From Membranipora membranacea (taxonomy: Eukaryota > Bryozoa > Gymnolaemata > Cheilostomatida > Membraniporidae), in assembly GCA_914767715.1 (NCBI GenBank), contig OU612071.1, forward strand, positions 23,803,681 to 23,867,680: a stretch of DNA of 64,000 nucleotides, read 5' to 3'. The position numbers and the translations under genes are program-made. This document shows, one piece after another, positions 1 through 10,919 of the stretch. Positions within the stretch are counted from its first letter, which is position 1. Each line of letters opens with the position of its first letter. The notes under the pieces were generated by a model, which was given only the letters and a program-made list of their open reading frames with translations, ran no database searches and was not told the DNA's origin.

Positions 1-974
1 TGACCATGGGCCTGCTAACCTCTAATTTAAATTAAACTGCTCTGTTAGGAAGTTGTGTGAATTGTTTGATAGATTTCTAGCCTAGGCCTATTGGCATCTG
101 GCTGTATTTGGTGTCGAGCTGATGACATGAGGACACATACGATCAGGCACTTGGAGAGTGAGATGATCATATGATCACAACTTAAGTTGCGGGGTCGCTA
201 GTAAACATGTGCTGTTTGCCCTAATAATTAGATCAGCACCAGTAAGGAGATTTGACACCAGGATATTGGGATAGGTTTGATGTGTTCTCTTCTTGGTACT
301 AAATTATGATGTGTCTGCCGATGATATGTGATGTGTTATTTGGATAATCAGCAGAGTTGCTTCTACCAATGTTCAGAGTCAGTTATTTTAACTAAGTCAT
401 TTGCATCAAAAACTGCCTACATTTGCCGTGTTTGTGTCAATTTTGTTTGTTGCCCAGTCCACTGTGCCGATGCAATAAACTACCTATTCAAAGCAAGGAG
501 CACCTGCTGTCCCTTGTCGAAAGTGAATGCATAAACAAAAATACTAAGTCATGGTGAGTAGACGATAATCAGGTACAGCCTATCCCATGGATTAATGGTG
601 GAGTCTAGTCAATGTGATAGAAAAGACCAATGCAGTGGCAAAACTTCTTGTGGATTATAATCTGGTACACAAATTACAGCTACCTATGTTATAGTATGTT
701 AATTGGTGTTTACCCAATTATCAGCTTAGTGAATAATGCCAGGTGGATGATAGGTGAGATATTTCATTTCGTTCTGAGATTAGCAGCTCTACATCTGCTA
801 TAGTAATGTGGTATTTGTCATCAATAGCGAAACTGATAATGTGTCCTTTTTGTTTCTTCCTCGATTATCAGGTTTGTAAACACCATACAATTTCTGAAAA
901 TTGGCCCAGATTTTCTGCTGAAGTTGTGGTGTCACTGGTAAACTTGGTAATGATGGTGTGCTGTTTCCCTTAGA
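1..974. other. No recognisable gene
   Basis: AT-rich sequence with no coding, tRNA or clear repeat signal. The only open frame of note, a 68-codon ORF at 328-534, has no recognisable motif and ordinary chance length. The stretch ends where the 61-bp array begins. Confidence 0.55.
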
Positions 975-2952
975 ACGCGCAAGGAGGGCCCCAGCCCTTC
1001 GCAGCGTGGCCCAGATTCGATGCGGGGGAAGCTGGACGCGCAAGGAGGGCCCCAGCCCTTCGCAGCGTGGCCCAGATTCGATGCGGGGGAAGCTGGACGC
1101 GCAAGGAGGGCCCCAGCCCTTCGCAGCGTGGCCCAGATTCGATGCGGGGGAAGCTGGACGCGCAAGGAGGGCCCCAGCCCTTCGCAGCGTGGCCCAGATT
1201 CGATGCGGGGGAAGCTGGACGCGCAAGGAGGGCCCCAGCCCTTCGCAGCGTGGCCCAGATTCGATGCGGGGGAAGCTGGACGCGCAAGGAGGGCCCCAGC
1301 CCTTCGCAGCGTGGCCCAGATTCGTTGCGGGGGAAGCTGGACGCGCAAGGAGGGCCCCAGCCCTTCGCAGCGTGGCCCAGATTCGTTGCGGGGGAAGCTG
1401 GACGCGCAAGGAGGGCCCCAGCCCTTCGCAGCGTGGCCCAGATTCGATGCGGGGGAAGCTGGACGCGCAAGGAGGGCCCCAGCCCTTCGCAGCGTGGCCC
1501 AGATTCGATGCGGGGGAAGCTGGACGCGCAAGGAGGGCCCCAGCCCTTCGCAGCGTGGCCCAGATTCGATGCGGGGGAAGCTGGACGCGCAAGGAGGGCC
1601 CCAGCCCGTCGCAGCGTGGCCCAGATTCGATGCGGGGGAAGCTGGACGCGCAAGGAGGGCCCCAGCCCTTCGCAGCGTGGCCCAGATTCGATGCGGGGGA
1701 AGCTGGACGCGCAAGGAGGGCCCCAGCCCTTCGCAGCGTGGGAAGCTGGACGCGCAAGGAGGGCCCCAGCCCTTCGCAGCGTGGCCCAGATTCGATGCGG
1801 GGGAAGCTGGACGCGCAAGGAGGGCCCCAGCCCTTCGCAGCGTGGCCCAGATTCGATGCGGGGGAAGCTGGACGCGCAAGGAGGGCCCCAGCCCTTCGCA
1901 GCGTGGCCCAGATTCGATGCGGGGGAAGCTGGACGCGCAAGGAGGGCCCCAGCCCTTCGCAGCGTGGCCCAGATTCGATGCGGGGGAAGCTGGACGCGCA
2001 AGGAGGGCCCCAGCCCTTCGCAGCGTGGCCCAGATTCGATGCGGGGGAAGCTGGACGCGCAAGGAGGGCCCCAGCCCTTCGCAGCGTGGCCCAGATTCGA
2101 TGCGGGGGAAGCTGGACGCGCAAGGAGGGCCCCAGCCCTTCGCAGCGTGGCCCAGATTCGATGCGGGGGAAGCTGGACGCGCAAGGAGGGCCCCAGCCCT
2201 TCGCAGCGTGGCCCAGATTCGATGCGGGGGAAGCTGGACGCGCAAGGAGGGCCCCAGCCCTTCGCAGCGTGGCCCAGATTCGATGCGGGGGAAGCTGGAC
2301 GCGCAAGGAGGGCCCCAGCCCTTCGCAGCGTGGCCCAGATTCGATGCGGGGGAAGCTGGACGCGCAAGGAGGGCCCCAGCCCTTCGCAGCGTGGCCCAGA
2401 TTCGATGCGGGGGAAGCTGGACGCGCAAGGAGGGCCCCAGCCCTTCGCAGCGTGGCCCAGATTCGATGCGGGGGAAGCTGGACGCGCAAGGAGGGCCCCA
2501 GCCCTTCGCAGCGTGGCCCAGATTCGATGCGGGGGAAGCTGGACGCGCAAGGAGGGCCCCAGCCCTTCGCAGCGTGGCCCAGATTCGATGCGGGGGAAGC
2601 TGGACGCGCAAGGAGGGCCCCAGCCCTTCGCAGCGTGGCCCAGATTCGATGCGGGGGAAGCTGGACGCGCAAGGAGGGCCCCAGCCCTTCGCAGCGTGGC
2701 CCAGATTCGATGCGGGGGAAGCTGGACGCGCAAGGAGGGCCCCAGCCCTTCGCAGCGTGGCCCAGATTCGATGCGGGGGAAGCTGGACGCGCAAGGAGGG
2801 CCCCAGCCCTTCGCAGCGTGGCCCAGATTCGATGCGGGGGAAGCTGGACGCGCAAGGAGGGCCCCAGCCCTTCGCAGCGTGGCCCAGATTCGATGCGGGG
2901 GAAGCTGGACGCGCAAGGAGGGCCCCAGCCCTTCGCAGCGTGGCCCAGATTC
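975..2952. repeat. 61-bp GC-rich tandem array, about 32.5 units
   Basis: Unit length is 61 bp, seen as a one-base shift per 60-base line. Taking gatgcg as the unit start, the first is at 1019 and the last before the next array at 2892. The interval holds 31 full units and one short 43-bp unit around 1738-1745, where 18 bp spanning cccagattcgatgcgggg are missing. Units are almost identical; exceptions are two adjacent units with ttcgttgcg near 1322 and 1383 and one with cccgtcgcag near 1607. It is much richer in G+C and CpG than its surroundings. It has no stop codons in several frames on both strands, which creates artefactual long ORFs. Near-identity implies recent amplification or active homogenisation. 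It shares the 22-bp module cccagattcgatgcgg plus ggggaag with the next array. Confidence 0.97.
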
Positions 2953-5310
2953 GATGCGGGGGAAGAGCTTGCCCCCTCTCAAACGCCCAGATTCGATGCG
3001 GGGGAAGAGCTTGCCCCCTCTCAAACGCCCAGATTCGATGCGGGGGAAGAGCTTGCCCCCTCTCAAACGCCCAGATTCGATGCGGGGGAAGAGCTTGCCC
3101 CCTCTCAAACGCCCAGATTCGATGCGGGGGAAGAGCTTGCCCCCTCTCAAACGCCCAGATTCGATGCGGGGGAAGAGCTTGCCCCCTCTCAAACGCCCAG
3201 ATTCGATGCGGGGGAAGAGCTTGCCCCCTCTCAAACGCCCAGATTCGATGCGGGGGAAGAGCTTGCCCCCTCTCAAACGCCCAGATTCGATGCGGGGGAA
3301 GAGCTTGCCCCCTCTCAAACGCCCAGATTCGATGCGGGGGAAGAGCTTGCCCCCTCTCAAACGCCCAGATTCGATGCGGGGGAAGAGCTTGCCCCCTCTC
3401 AAACGCCCAGATTCGATGCGGGGGAAGAGCTTGCCCCCTCTCAAACGCCCAGATTCGATGCGGGGGAAGAGCTTGCCCCCTCTCAAACGCCCAGATTCGA
3501 TGCGGGGGAAGAGCTTGCCCCCTCTCAAACGCCCAGATTCGATGCGGGGGAAGAGCTTGCCCCCTCTCAAACGCCCAGATTCGATGCGGGGGAAGAGCTT
3601 GCCCCCTCTCAAACGCCCAGATTCGATGCGGGGGAAGAGCTTGCCCCCTCTCAAACGCCCAGATTCGATGCGGGGGAAGAGCTTGCCCCCTCTCAAACGC
3701 CCAGATTCGATGCGGGGGAAGAGCTTGCCCCCTCTCAAACGCCCAGATTCGATGCGGGGGAAGAGCTTGCCCCCTCTCAAACGCCCAGATTCGATGCGGG
3801 GGAAGAACTTGCCCCCTCTCAAACGCCCAGATTCGATGCGGGGGAAGAACTTGACCCCTCTCAAACGCCCAGATTCGATGCGGGGGAAGAACTTGACCCC
3901 TCTCAAACGCCCAGATTCGATGCGGGGGAAGAACTTGCCCCCTCTCAAACGCCCAGATTCGATGCGGGGGAAGAACTTGCCCCCTCTCAAACGCCCAGAT
4001 TCGATGCGGGGGAAGAACTTGCCCCCTCTCAAACGCCCAGATTCGATGCGGGGGAAGAACTTGCCCCCTCTCAAACGCCCAGATTCGATGCGGGGGAAGA
4101 ACTTGCCCCCTCTCAAACGCCCAGATTCGATGCGGGGGAAGAACTTGCCCCCTCTCAAACGCCCAGATTCGATGCGGGGGAAGAACTTGCCCCCTCTCAA
4201 ACGCCCAGATTCGATGCGGGGGAAGAACTTGCCCCCTCTCAAACGCCCAGATTCGATGCGGGGGAAGAACTTGCCCCCTCTCAAACGCCCAGATTCGATG
4301 CGGGGGAAGAACTTGCCCCCTCTCAAACGCCCAGATTCGATGCGGGGGAAGAACTTGCCCCCTCTCAAACGCCCAGATTCGATGCGGGGGAAGAACTTGC
4401 CCCCTCTCAAACGCCCAGATTCGATGCCTTGCCCCCTCTCAAACGCCCAGATTCGATGCGGGGGAAGAACTTGCCCCCTCTCAAACGCCCAGATTCGATG
4501 CGGGGGAAGAACTTGCCCCCTCTCAAACGCCCAGATTCGATGCGGGGGAAGAACTTGCCCCCTCTCAAACGCCCAGATTCGATGCGGGGGAAGAACTTGC
4601 CCCCTCTCAAACGCCCAGATTCGATGCGGGGGAAGAACTTGCCCCCTCTCAAACGCCCAGATTCGATGCGGGGGAAGAACTTGCCCCCTCTCAAACGCCC
4701 AGATTCGATGCGGGGGAAGAACTTGCCCCCTCTCAAACGCCCAGATTCGATGCGGGGGAAGAACTTGCCCCCTCTCAAACGCCCAGATTCGATGCGGGGG
4801 AAGAACTTGCCCCCTCTCAAACGCCCAGATTCGATGCGGGGGAAGAACTTGCCCCCTCTCAAACGCCCAGATTCGATGCGGGGGAAGAACTTGCCCCCTC
4901 TCAAACGCCCAGATTCGATGCGGGGGAAGAACTTGCCCCCTCTCAAACGCCCAGATTCGATGCGGGGGAAGAACTTGCCCCCTCTCAAACGCCCAGATTC
5001 GATGCGGGGGAAGAACTTGCCCCCTCTCAAACGCCCAGATTCGATGCGGGGGAAGAACTTGCCCCCTCTCAAACGCCCAGATTCGATGCGGGGGAAGAAC
5101 TTGCCCCCTCTCAAACGCCCAGATTCGATGCGGGGGAAGAACTTGCCCCCTCTCAAACGCCCAGATTCGATGCGGGGGAAGAACTTGCCCCCTCTCAAAC
5201 GCCCAGATTCGATGCGGGGGAAGAACTTGCCCCCTCTCAAACGCCCAGATTCGATGCGGGGGAAGAACTTGCCCCCTCTCAAACGCCCAGATTCGATGCG
5301 GGGGAAGAAC
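2953..5310. repeat. 42-bp tandem array, about 56 units
   Basis: Unit is 42 bp (gatgcg starts at 2953, 2995 and so on to 5295). There are 55 full units and one 32-bp unit at 4423-4454 lacking the ten bases gggggaagaa. The first 20 units (2953-3792) read gagctt and every later unit reads gaactt, a sharp block boundary. The units starting at 3835 and 3877 also carry ttgacccc. The first half of the unit, through ggggaag, is the module shared with the 61-bp array; the second half (agcttgccccctctc) introduces the cttgcccc word on which the following 10-bp array is built. Because 42 is a multiple of three, one frame reads a 14-residue peptide repeat (FDAGEELAPSQTPR), but several other frames are also open, so this is not evidence of a protein. 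Confidence 0.97.
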
Positions 5311-6226
5311 TTGCCCCCACTTGCCCCCACTTGCCCCCACTTGCCCCCACTTGCCCCCACTTGCCCCCACTTGCCCCCACTTGCCCCCACTTGCCCCCAC
5401 TTGCCCCCACTTGCCCCCACTTGCCCCCACTTGCCCCCACTTGCCCCCACTTGCCCCCACTTGCCCCCACTTGCCCCCACTTGCCCCCACTTGCCCCCAC
5501 TTGCCCCCACTTGCCCCCACTTGCCCCCACTTGCCCCCACTTGCCCCCACTTGCCCCCACTTGCCCCCACTTGCCCCCACTTGCCCCCACTTGCCCCCAC
5601 TTGCCCCCACTTGCCCCCACTTGCCCCCACTTGCCCCCACTTGCCCCCACTTGCCCCCACTTGCCCCCACTTGCCCCCACTTGCCCCCACTTGCCCCCAC
5701 TTGCCCCCACTTGCCCCCACTTGCCCCCACTTGCCCCCACTTGCCCCCACTTGCCCCCACTTGCCCCCACTTGCCCCCACTTGCCCCCACTTGCCCCCAC
5801 TTGCCCCCACTTGCCCCCACTTGCCCCCACTTGCCCCCACTTGCCCCCACTTGCCCCCACTTGCCCCCACTTGCCCCCACTTGCCCCCACTTGCCCCCAC
5901 TTGCCCCCACTTGCCCCCACTTGCCCCCACTTGCCCCCACTTGCCCCCACTTGCCCCCACTTGCCCCCACTTGCCCCCACTTGCCCCCACTTGCCCCCAC
6001 TTGCCCCCACTTGCCCCCACTTGCCCCCACTTGCCCCCACTTGCCCCCACTTGCCCCCACTTGCCCCCACTTGCCCCCACTTGCCCCCACTTGCCCCCAC
6101 TTGCCCCCACTTGCCCCCACTTGCCCCCACTTGCCCCCACTTGCCCCCACTTGCCCCCACTTGCCCCCACTTGCCCCCACTTGCCCCCACTTGCCCCCAC
6201 TTGCCCCCACTTGCCCCCACTTGCCC
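5311..6226. repeat. 10-bp C-rich satellite (ttgcccccac), 91 units
   Basis: Ninety-one perfect copies of ttgcccccac occupy 5311-6220, followed by a degenerate ttgccctcgg. No substitution or indel is visible within the 910 bp. On the minus strand this is a regular series of G5 tracts separated by five bases, meeting the usual G-quadruplex pattern of G3+ tracts with loops of 1-7; the plus strand is a matching i-motif candidate. It begins exactly where the last 42-bp unit reads gaacttgcccc, so the decamer probably arose from that word. Perfect identity suggests very recent expansion, or collapse or extension at assembly. Confidence 0.97.
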
Positions 6227-6721
6227 TCGGGAGCAAGTGGGAGTAAGTGGAGGCAAGCAGGAGCGTGTTGGAGCCAGTTTAAGCATGTGGAAGCATGTTA
6301 AGGTAAGTATTGGTGAGTGGGGATAACTGTAGGCAAGTGGAAGGAAGTAGATGCTAGTGGAAGTAAATGGAAGTAGGTGGGAGGAAGCGGAAGTAAGTGG
6401 AATCAAGTGGTTGTAAGTGAAAGCAAGCGGAAGTAAGTGGATGCAAGCGGAAGCAAGTGGATGCAAGCGGATGTAAGTCAAAGCAAGGGAAGTAAGTGTA
6501 GGCAAATGGAAATAAGTCGAAGTAAGCGGAAGTAAGTTGAAGCAAGTGGAAGCAAGCAGAAATAAGCGGAAGTACGTGGAAGCAAGCGGCAGTAAGTGTT
6601 GGTAAGTAGAAGTAAGTAGATGCAAGTGGAATCAAGCAGAAGCAGATGAGAGTGAGTGAAGGCAAACAAGAGTAAGTGAAGGCTAGCAAGAGTAAATGAA
6701 GGCAAGCAAGAGTAAGTGAAG

Positions 6722-7079
6722 GCAAGCGAAGGCAAGTGAGAGTAAGTGCAAGTAAGTGAAGGCAAGCGACGGTAAGTGAGAGTAACCGAGAGCAAGCAAA
6801 GATGAGCGAGAGCTGGTGAAGGCAAGTGAGAGCAAGTGAAGGCAAGTGAAGGCAAGTGAAGGCAAGTGAGAGCAAGTGAGAGCAAGTGAGAGTAAGTGAG
6901 GCAAGCGAAGGCAAGTGAGAGTAAGTGCAAGTAAGTGAAGGCAAGCGACGGTAAGTGAGAGTAACCGAGAGCAAGCAAAGATGAGCGAGAGCTGGTGAAG
7001 GCAAGTGAGAGCAAGTGAAGGCAAGTGAAGGCAAGTGAAGGCAAGTGAGAGCAAGTGAGAGCAAGTGAGAGTAAGTGAT
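6722..7079. repeat. Tandem 179-bp higher-order duplication
   Basis: The block starting gcaagcgaaggcaagtga at 6722 recurs essentially unchanged at 6901, including the unusual gtaaccgaga and gagctggtga decamers. The offset is 179 bp, one base short of 18 decamers, and this single-base loss shifts the register of the array at 6900. It is a recent segmental duplication within the decamer array. Confidence 0.9.
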
Positions 7080-7080
7080 G

Positions 7081-7410
7081 GCAAGTGATGGCAAGTGATG
7101 GCAAGTGATGGCAAGTGATGGCAAGTGATGGCAAGTGATGGCAAGTGATGGCAAGTGATGGCAAGTGATGGCAAGTGATGGCAAGTGATGGCAAGTGATG
7201 GCAAGTGATGGCAAGTGATGGCAAGTGATGGCAAGTGATGGCAAGTGATGGCAAGTGATGGCAAGTGATGGCAAGTGATGGCAAGTGATGGCAAGTGATG
7301 GCAAGTGATGGCAAGTGATGGCAAGTGATTGCAAGTGATGGCAAGTGATGGCAAGTGATGGCAAGTGATGGCAAGTGATGGCAAGTGATGGCAAGTGATG
7401 GCAAGTGATG
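7081..7410. repeat. Homogeneous gcaagtgatg block
   Basis: Thirty-three decamers, all gcaagtgatg except one gcaagtgatt at 7321, followed to about 7620 by gcaagtgaag decamers with occasional gcaagtcaag and gcaaatgaag. This is the most homogenised part of the degenerate array and marks a local amplification centre. Confidence 0.93.
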
Positions 7411-9075
7411 GCAAGTGAAGGCAAGTGAAGGCAAGTGAAGGCAAGTGAAGGCAAGTGAAGGCAAGTGAAGGCAAGTGAAGGCAAGTGAAGGCAAGTGAAG
7501 GCAAGTGAAGGCAAGTCAAGGCAAGTGAAGGCAAGTCAAGGCAAGTGAAGGCAAATGAAGGCAAGTGAAGGCAAGTGAAGGCAAGTGAAGGCAAGTGAAG
7601 GCAAGTGAAGGCAAGTGAAGGCACGTGAGAGCAAGTGAAGGCAACTGAGAGCAAGTGAAGGCAAGTGAGAGTAAGTGAAGCCAAGTGAGAGTAAGTGAAG
7701 GCAAGTGAAGGCAAGTGAAGGCAAGTGATGGCAATTGAGAATAAGTGAAGGCAAGTGAGAGCAAGTGAAGGCAAGTGAGAGCAAGTGAAGGCAAGTGAAG
7801 GCAAGTGATTGCAATTGAGAATAAGTGAAGGCAAGTGAGAGCAAGTGAAGGCAAGTGAGAGCAAGTGAAGGCAAGTGAGAGCAAGTGAAGGCAACTGAGT
7901 GCAAGTGAAGGCAAGTGAGAGTAAATGAGAGTAAGCGAAGGCAAACGAGATTAAGTGCAAGTAAGTGAAGGCAAGTGAGAGTAAGCGCAAGTAAGTCAAG
8001 GCAAGTGAGAATAAGTAAAGAAAAGTGAGAATAAGTGAAGGCACATGAGAATAAATGTATGCAAGTGCAAATAAGTGAAGGCAAGTGAGAATAAGTATAG
8101 GCAAGTGAGAATAAGTAAAGGCAAATGGAAGCAAGTGGAAATAACTGGAAGCAGTAAGAGTAAGCGAAGGCAAGTGTAAGTAAGTGGAAGCAAGTGAGAG
8201 TAAGCAAAGGCAGGTGAGAGTAAGTGAGAGTAATTGAAGGCAAGCAATACTAATTGAATGCAAGCGAGAATAAGTAAAGGCAAGCGAGACTAAGTAAAGG
8301 CAAGTGAGACTAAGTAAACGCAAGAGGGAGTAAGTGAGGGCAAGCGAGAGTAAGTGAAGGCAAGCGAGAGTAAGTAAGGCAAGTGGTTGCAAATGGATGC
8401 GAGTGAATGTAAGTGTGGGCAAGCGGAAATATGCGTATACAAGCGGGCAAGAGAAAGGAAGTGTAGGCAAGTTGAAGGGAGTGTATGCAAGTTGAACGGA
8501 GTGTACGCTAGCGGACACATCAGTAAGCAAGCGGTAAGAAGTGAAAGGCGTGTATGCAAGTGGAAGCAAGTGGGAATAGGTGAAGGCAAGAGGAAGTAAG
8601 TGTAGGCAAGTGGATGCAAGCGGCGAGTTAGTGTAGTGTAAGCAGAAGTGTAGGCAAGTGGAATTCAGTGTAATCAAGCAGAAATATGTGTGGGCAAGGG
8701 AATGGCAGTTTAGGCAAGCAAAAGCATGTGTATGCAAGAGGAAGTCAGTGTATGCAAACGGAAGTTAGTGTAGGCAAGCGGAAGTTAGTGTAGGCAAGTG
8801 TAGTAAGCACACGCAAGTGGAAGCAAGTTGGATGTAAGTGGATGAAAGTAAAGGCAAGTTCGAGTTGGTGGACGTAAGCGATGGCGCAAGTGGAATTAAG
8901 TGAAAGCAAGTGGATGCAAGTAGAAGTAAATGGATGGTGAGTGGAGGCCAGTGCAGGCAATTGGCTTTAATTGAAGACAGTTGTAGGCATGGGAAAGTGA
9001 ATGTAGGTCAGTGGAAGCAAGTGTAGTAAGTGTAGGCAAGCGGAGTCAGTATTTGCGAGCAAAAGCAAGTAGGAT

Positions 9076-10919
9076 AGTAGTCTTAGGTATTCATCACAAT
9101 GAAGGTGAGTAAAGGTAAGTACTATAAGAAAGTGTTGACAAGGGAAGAAAGAATGTCAGGATATTATTTAAAGAATGTGTTGGTACCAAAATGATGATTG
9201 ATTGCTGCATTGAGAAAAAGGAATGCCGAATTGTGTGATCAGTTTTGGATTTTTTCCAGTTTAGGTTGAAGTCTCATCTGAGCAACATTGTTCCAATTCT
9301 TTGCACTATCTTTAAACTTCTTTTGTGATGAATATTTATTGTATAATGCAATGCAGTTTTTGCACAATAATGCCACAGACTGTACACACAGACCCAAAAT
9401 AATAAGCCTTGCAAAACCGAATAATTATGCACAAACAAGTATGATCAAGGTGCCACTTATGGCCTCGTTTATTCAACATACAATAAAAGAAATACAATAT
9501 CTTGAAGAATATTGCCAAGCTGCCTTGCTCATGGATACTTGAAATAAACTGTTATTGCCTCTTTATGAGTCAATCTAAACTGTATTGATATTAATATGAT
9601 TTATTCATGATCTAATCTGAGCATTCTATTATTGATGAAAGAATGAATCTACCTGGAGCTGTTGACCAAGTTATTTGGTGTTGGTTTCTAGTTCACTCCA
9701 ATACATTCGGATGCATATTGTTAGGTTGTAGGGCACACAATGCTACAAATTACAAATGGAGGAGATTTAAATTGTTTGCTAGAATATTTTTGCTCTATTG
9801 CCTATGGTGGAAATGGGCGCTGAAATCCCCATCTAGATTTGACACCTGAATGTACTCCAATCGGTCATTCACAAGTTGTGATATGAAATTCATGTGTCAC
9901 TTTAATTTATGTGTCATGCATATTATAATATGTACTTACTTTGAAACAGTTACAGAGATCGCCGTATATATACTAGGACTGAACATCTCATTGCCCACAA
10001 TGTACAAGTTACACGCAGCATTTCACCTACAGTAATAACACACTGTGGTGAGCACATTTACTCAGCCTACAATAACAGGCAGTCATCCTAACTTCCAATA
10101 GGTATCATAACACATTAAGTAAAGTTTGACTATCACTCAGTGTATCATGTTATTCCTAACAGTCCTATTATACCTGTAAATGTGGTCAGTGGATAGTTGA
10201 CAGTCAGTTTGTGCAGGAATAACAAGCAAGGCTTTTTTGACAGCATAAAGCCATTAGTAATATAAACGCATCAAAATTACTTTGTATCTTTTTGATCAGT
10301 GCAAAGTTGACATAGAATTCTGTAAATTAATTGTTTTTGCAGGTTTTGGTTCAACCAAATTCAACCAAATTATTAATTTTAATAGTATGTAAACATGAAG
10401 ACCAGGTATTATCTATTCTAGTTGGACTGGAATAAGTCAAGAACTACCTCATCATTTACATGGCATATCTATTTATATGTTTATATATATACATAATATA
10501 TATTTCAGCTCAGGCTTAACAGTTCAATGTGTTAAAGCACCATTGACCTTTGAAGATTGCAAGGGCAGCAGAGCGATCGAGCAGATCGAGGAACCAATCA
10601 CTCTTCTTGAACCCCTAGAAATTTGAGGGATGCGATTATAAAAACAAACAAAAAGGCATAGTGAGTGACAGGAACCAAGTAAGTTAAACTTAAAATGCAT
10701 CAGATCTCATTGTGGCAATATTATTATATTATTTAGGCAATTTAAAGCGGCAATGATATTGATATTCTATCTTATGAGGTTGGAGTTTGGGGCTTGAAGC
10801 TTGAATCATCCTTGACCAAGTTAGCTATGATGTTATCTTACCATAACTTTCTCTGTAGAATTTCTGAGTGGACAATGCTTAAGTTGCTTTGTTTTAGTCA
10901 TAATGATGTTACACTTCTG
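9076..10919. other. No recognisable feature
   Basis: AT-rich sequence after the array fades. ORFs at 9288-9542, 9643-9849 and 9850-10035 are short, lack motifs and have AT-driven composition. Nothing supports a gene or an element here. Confidence 0.5.

Larger units (their letters stand above)
6227..9075. repeat. Degenerate decamer array (gcaagtgaag/gtaagtgaga type)
   Basis: About 2.8 kb of 10-bp units of the form g(c/t)aag(t/c)gRNR. The reverse complement of the preceding unit is gtgggggcaa, that is gcaagtgggg when rotated, so this array is the same decamer family in the opposite orientation. From about 6901 to 8150 the decamers stay in strict 10-bp register with only substitutions. Homogeneous blocks (gcaagtgatg, gcaagtgaag) sit at 7081-7620. 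Towards 9 kb the units decay (gaagttagtg, aagcaagtt) and merge into unique sequence, as expected of an old array edge. Long minus-strand ORFs rich in LPSLAFTCLH arise only from the repeat. Confidence 0.95.

Noticed and set aside
798-6301. Giant open frames of 600-1762 codons on both strands
   Set aside because: They coincide exactly with the 61-, 42- and 10-bp arrays, are open in several frames on both strands at once, and have only repeat-derived peptides. They reflect lack of stop words in the units, not genes.
6354-8737. Minus-strand ORFs rich in LPSLAFTCLH-type repeats
   Set aside because: Pure consequence of the gcaagtgaag decamer; substitutions do not favour third codon positions and no start context or flank is coding.
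975-9075. CRISPR array
   Set aside because: Repeats are directly adjacent with no unique spacers, and the window is eukaryotic.
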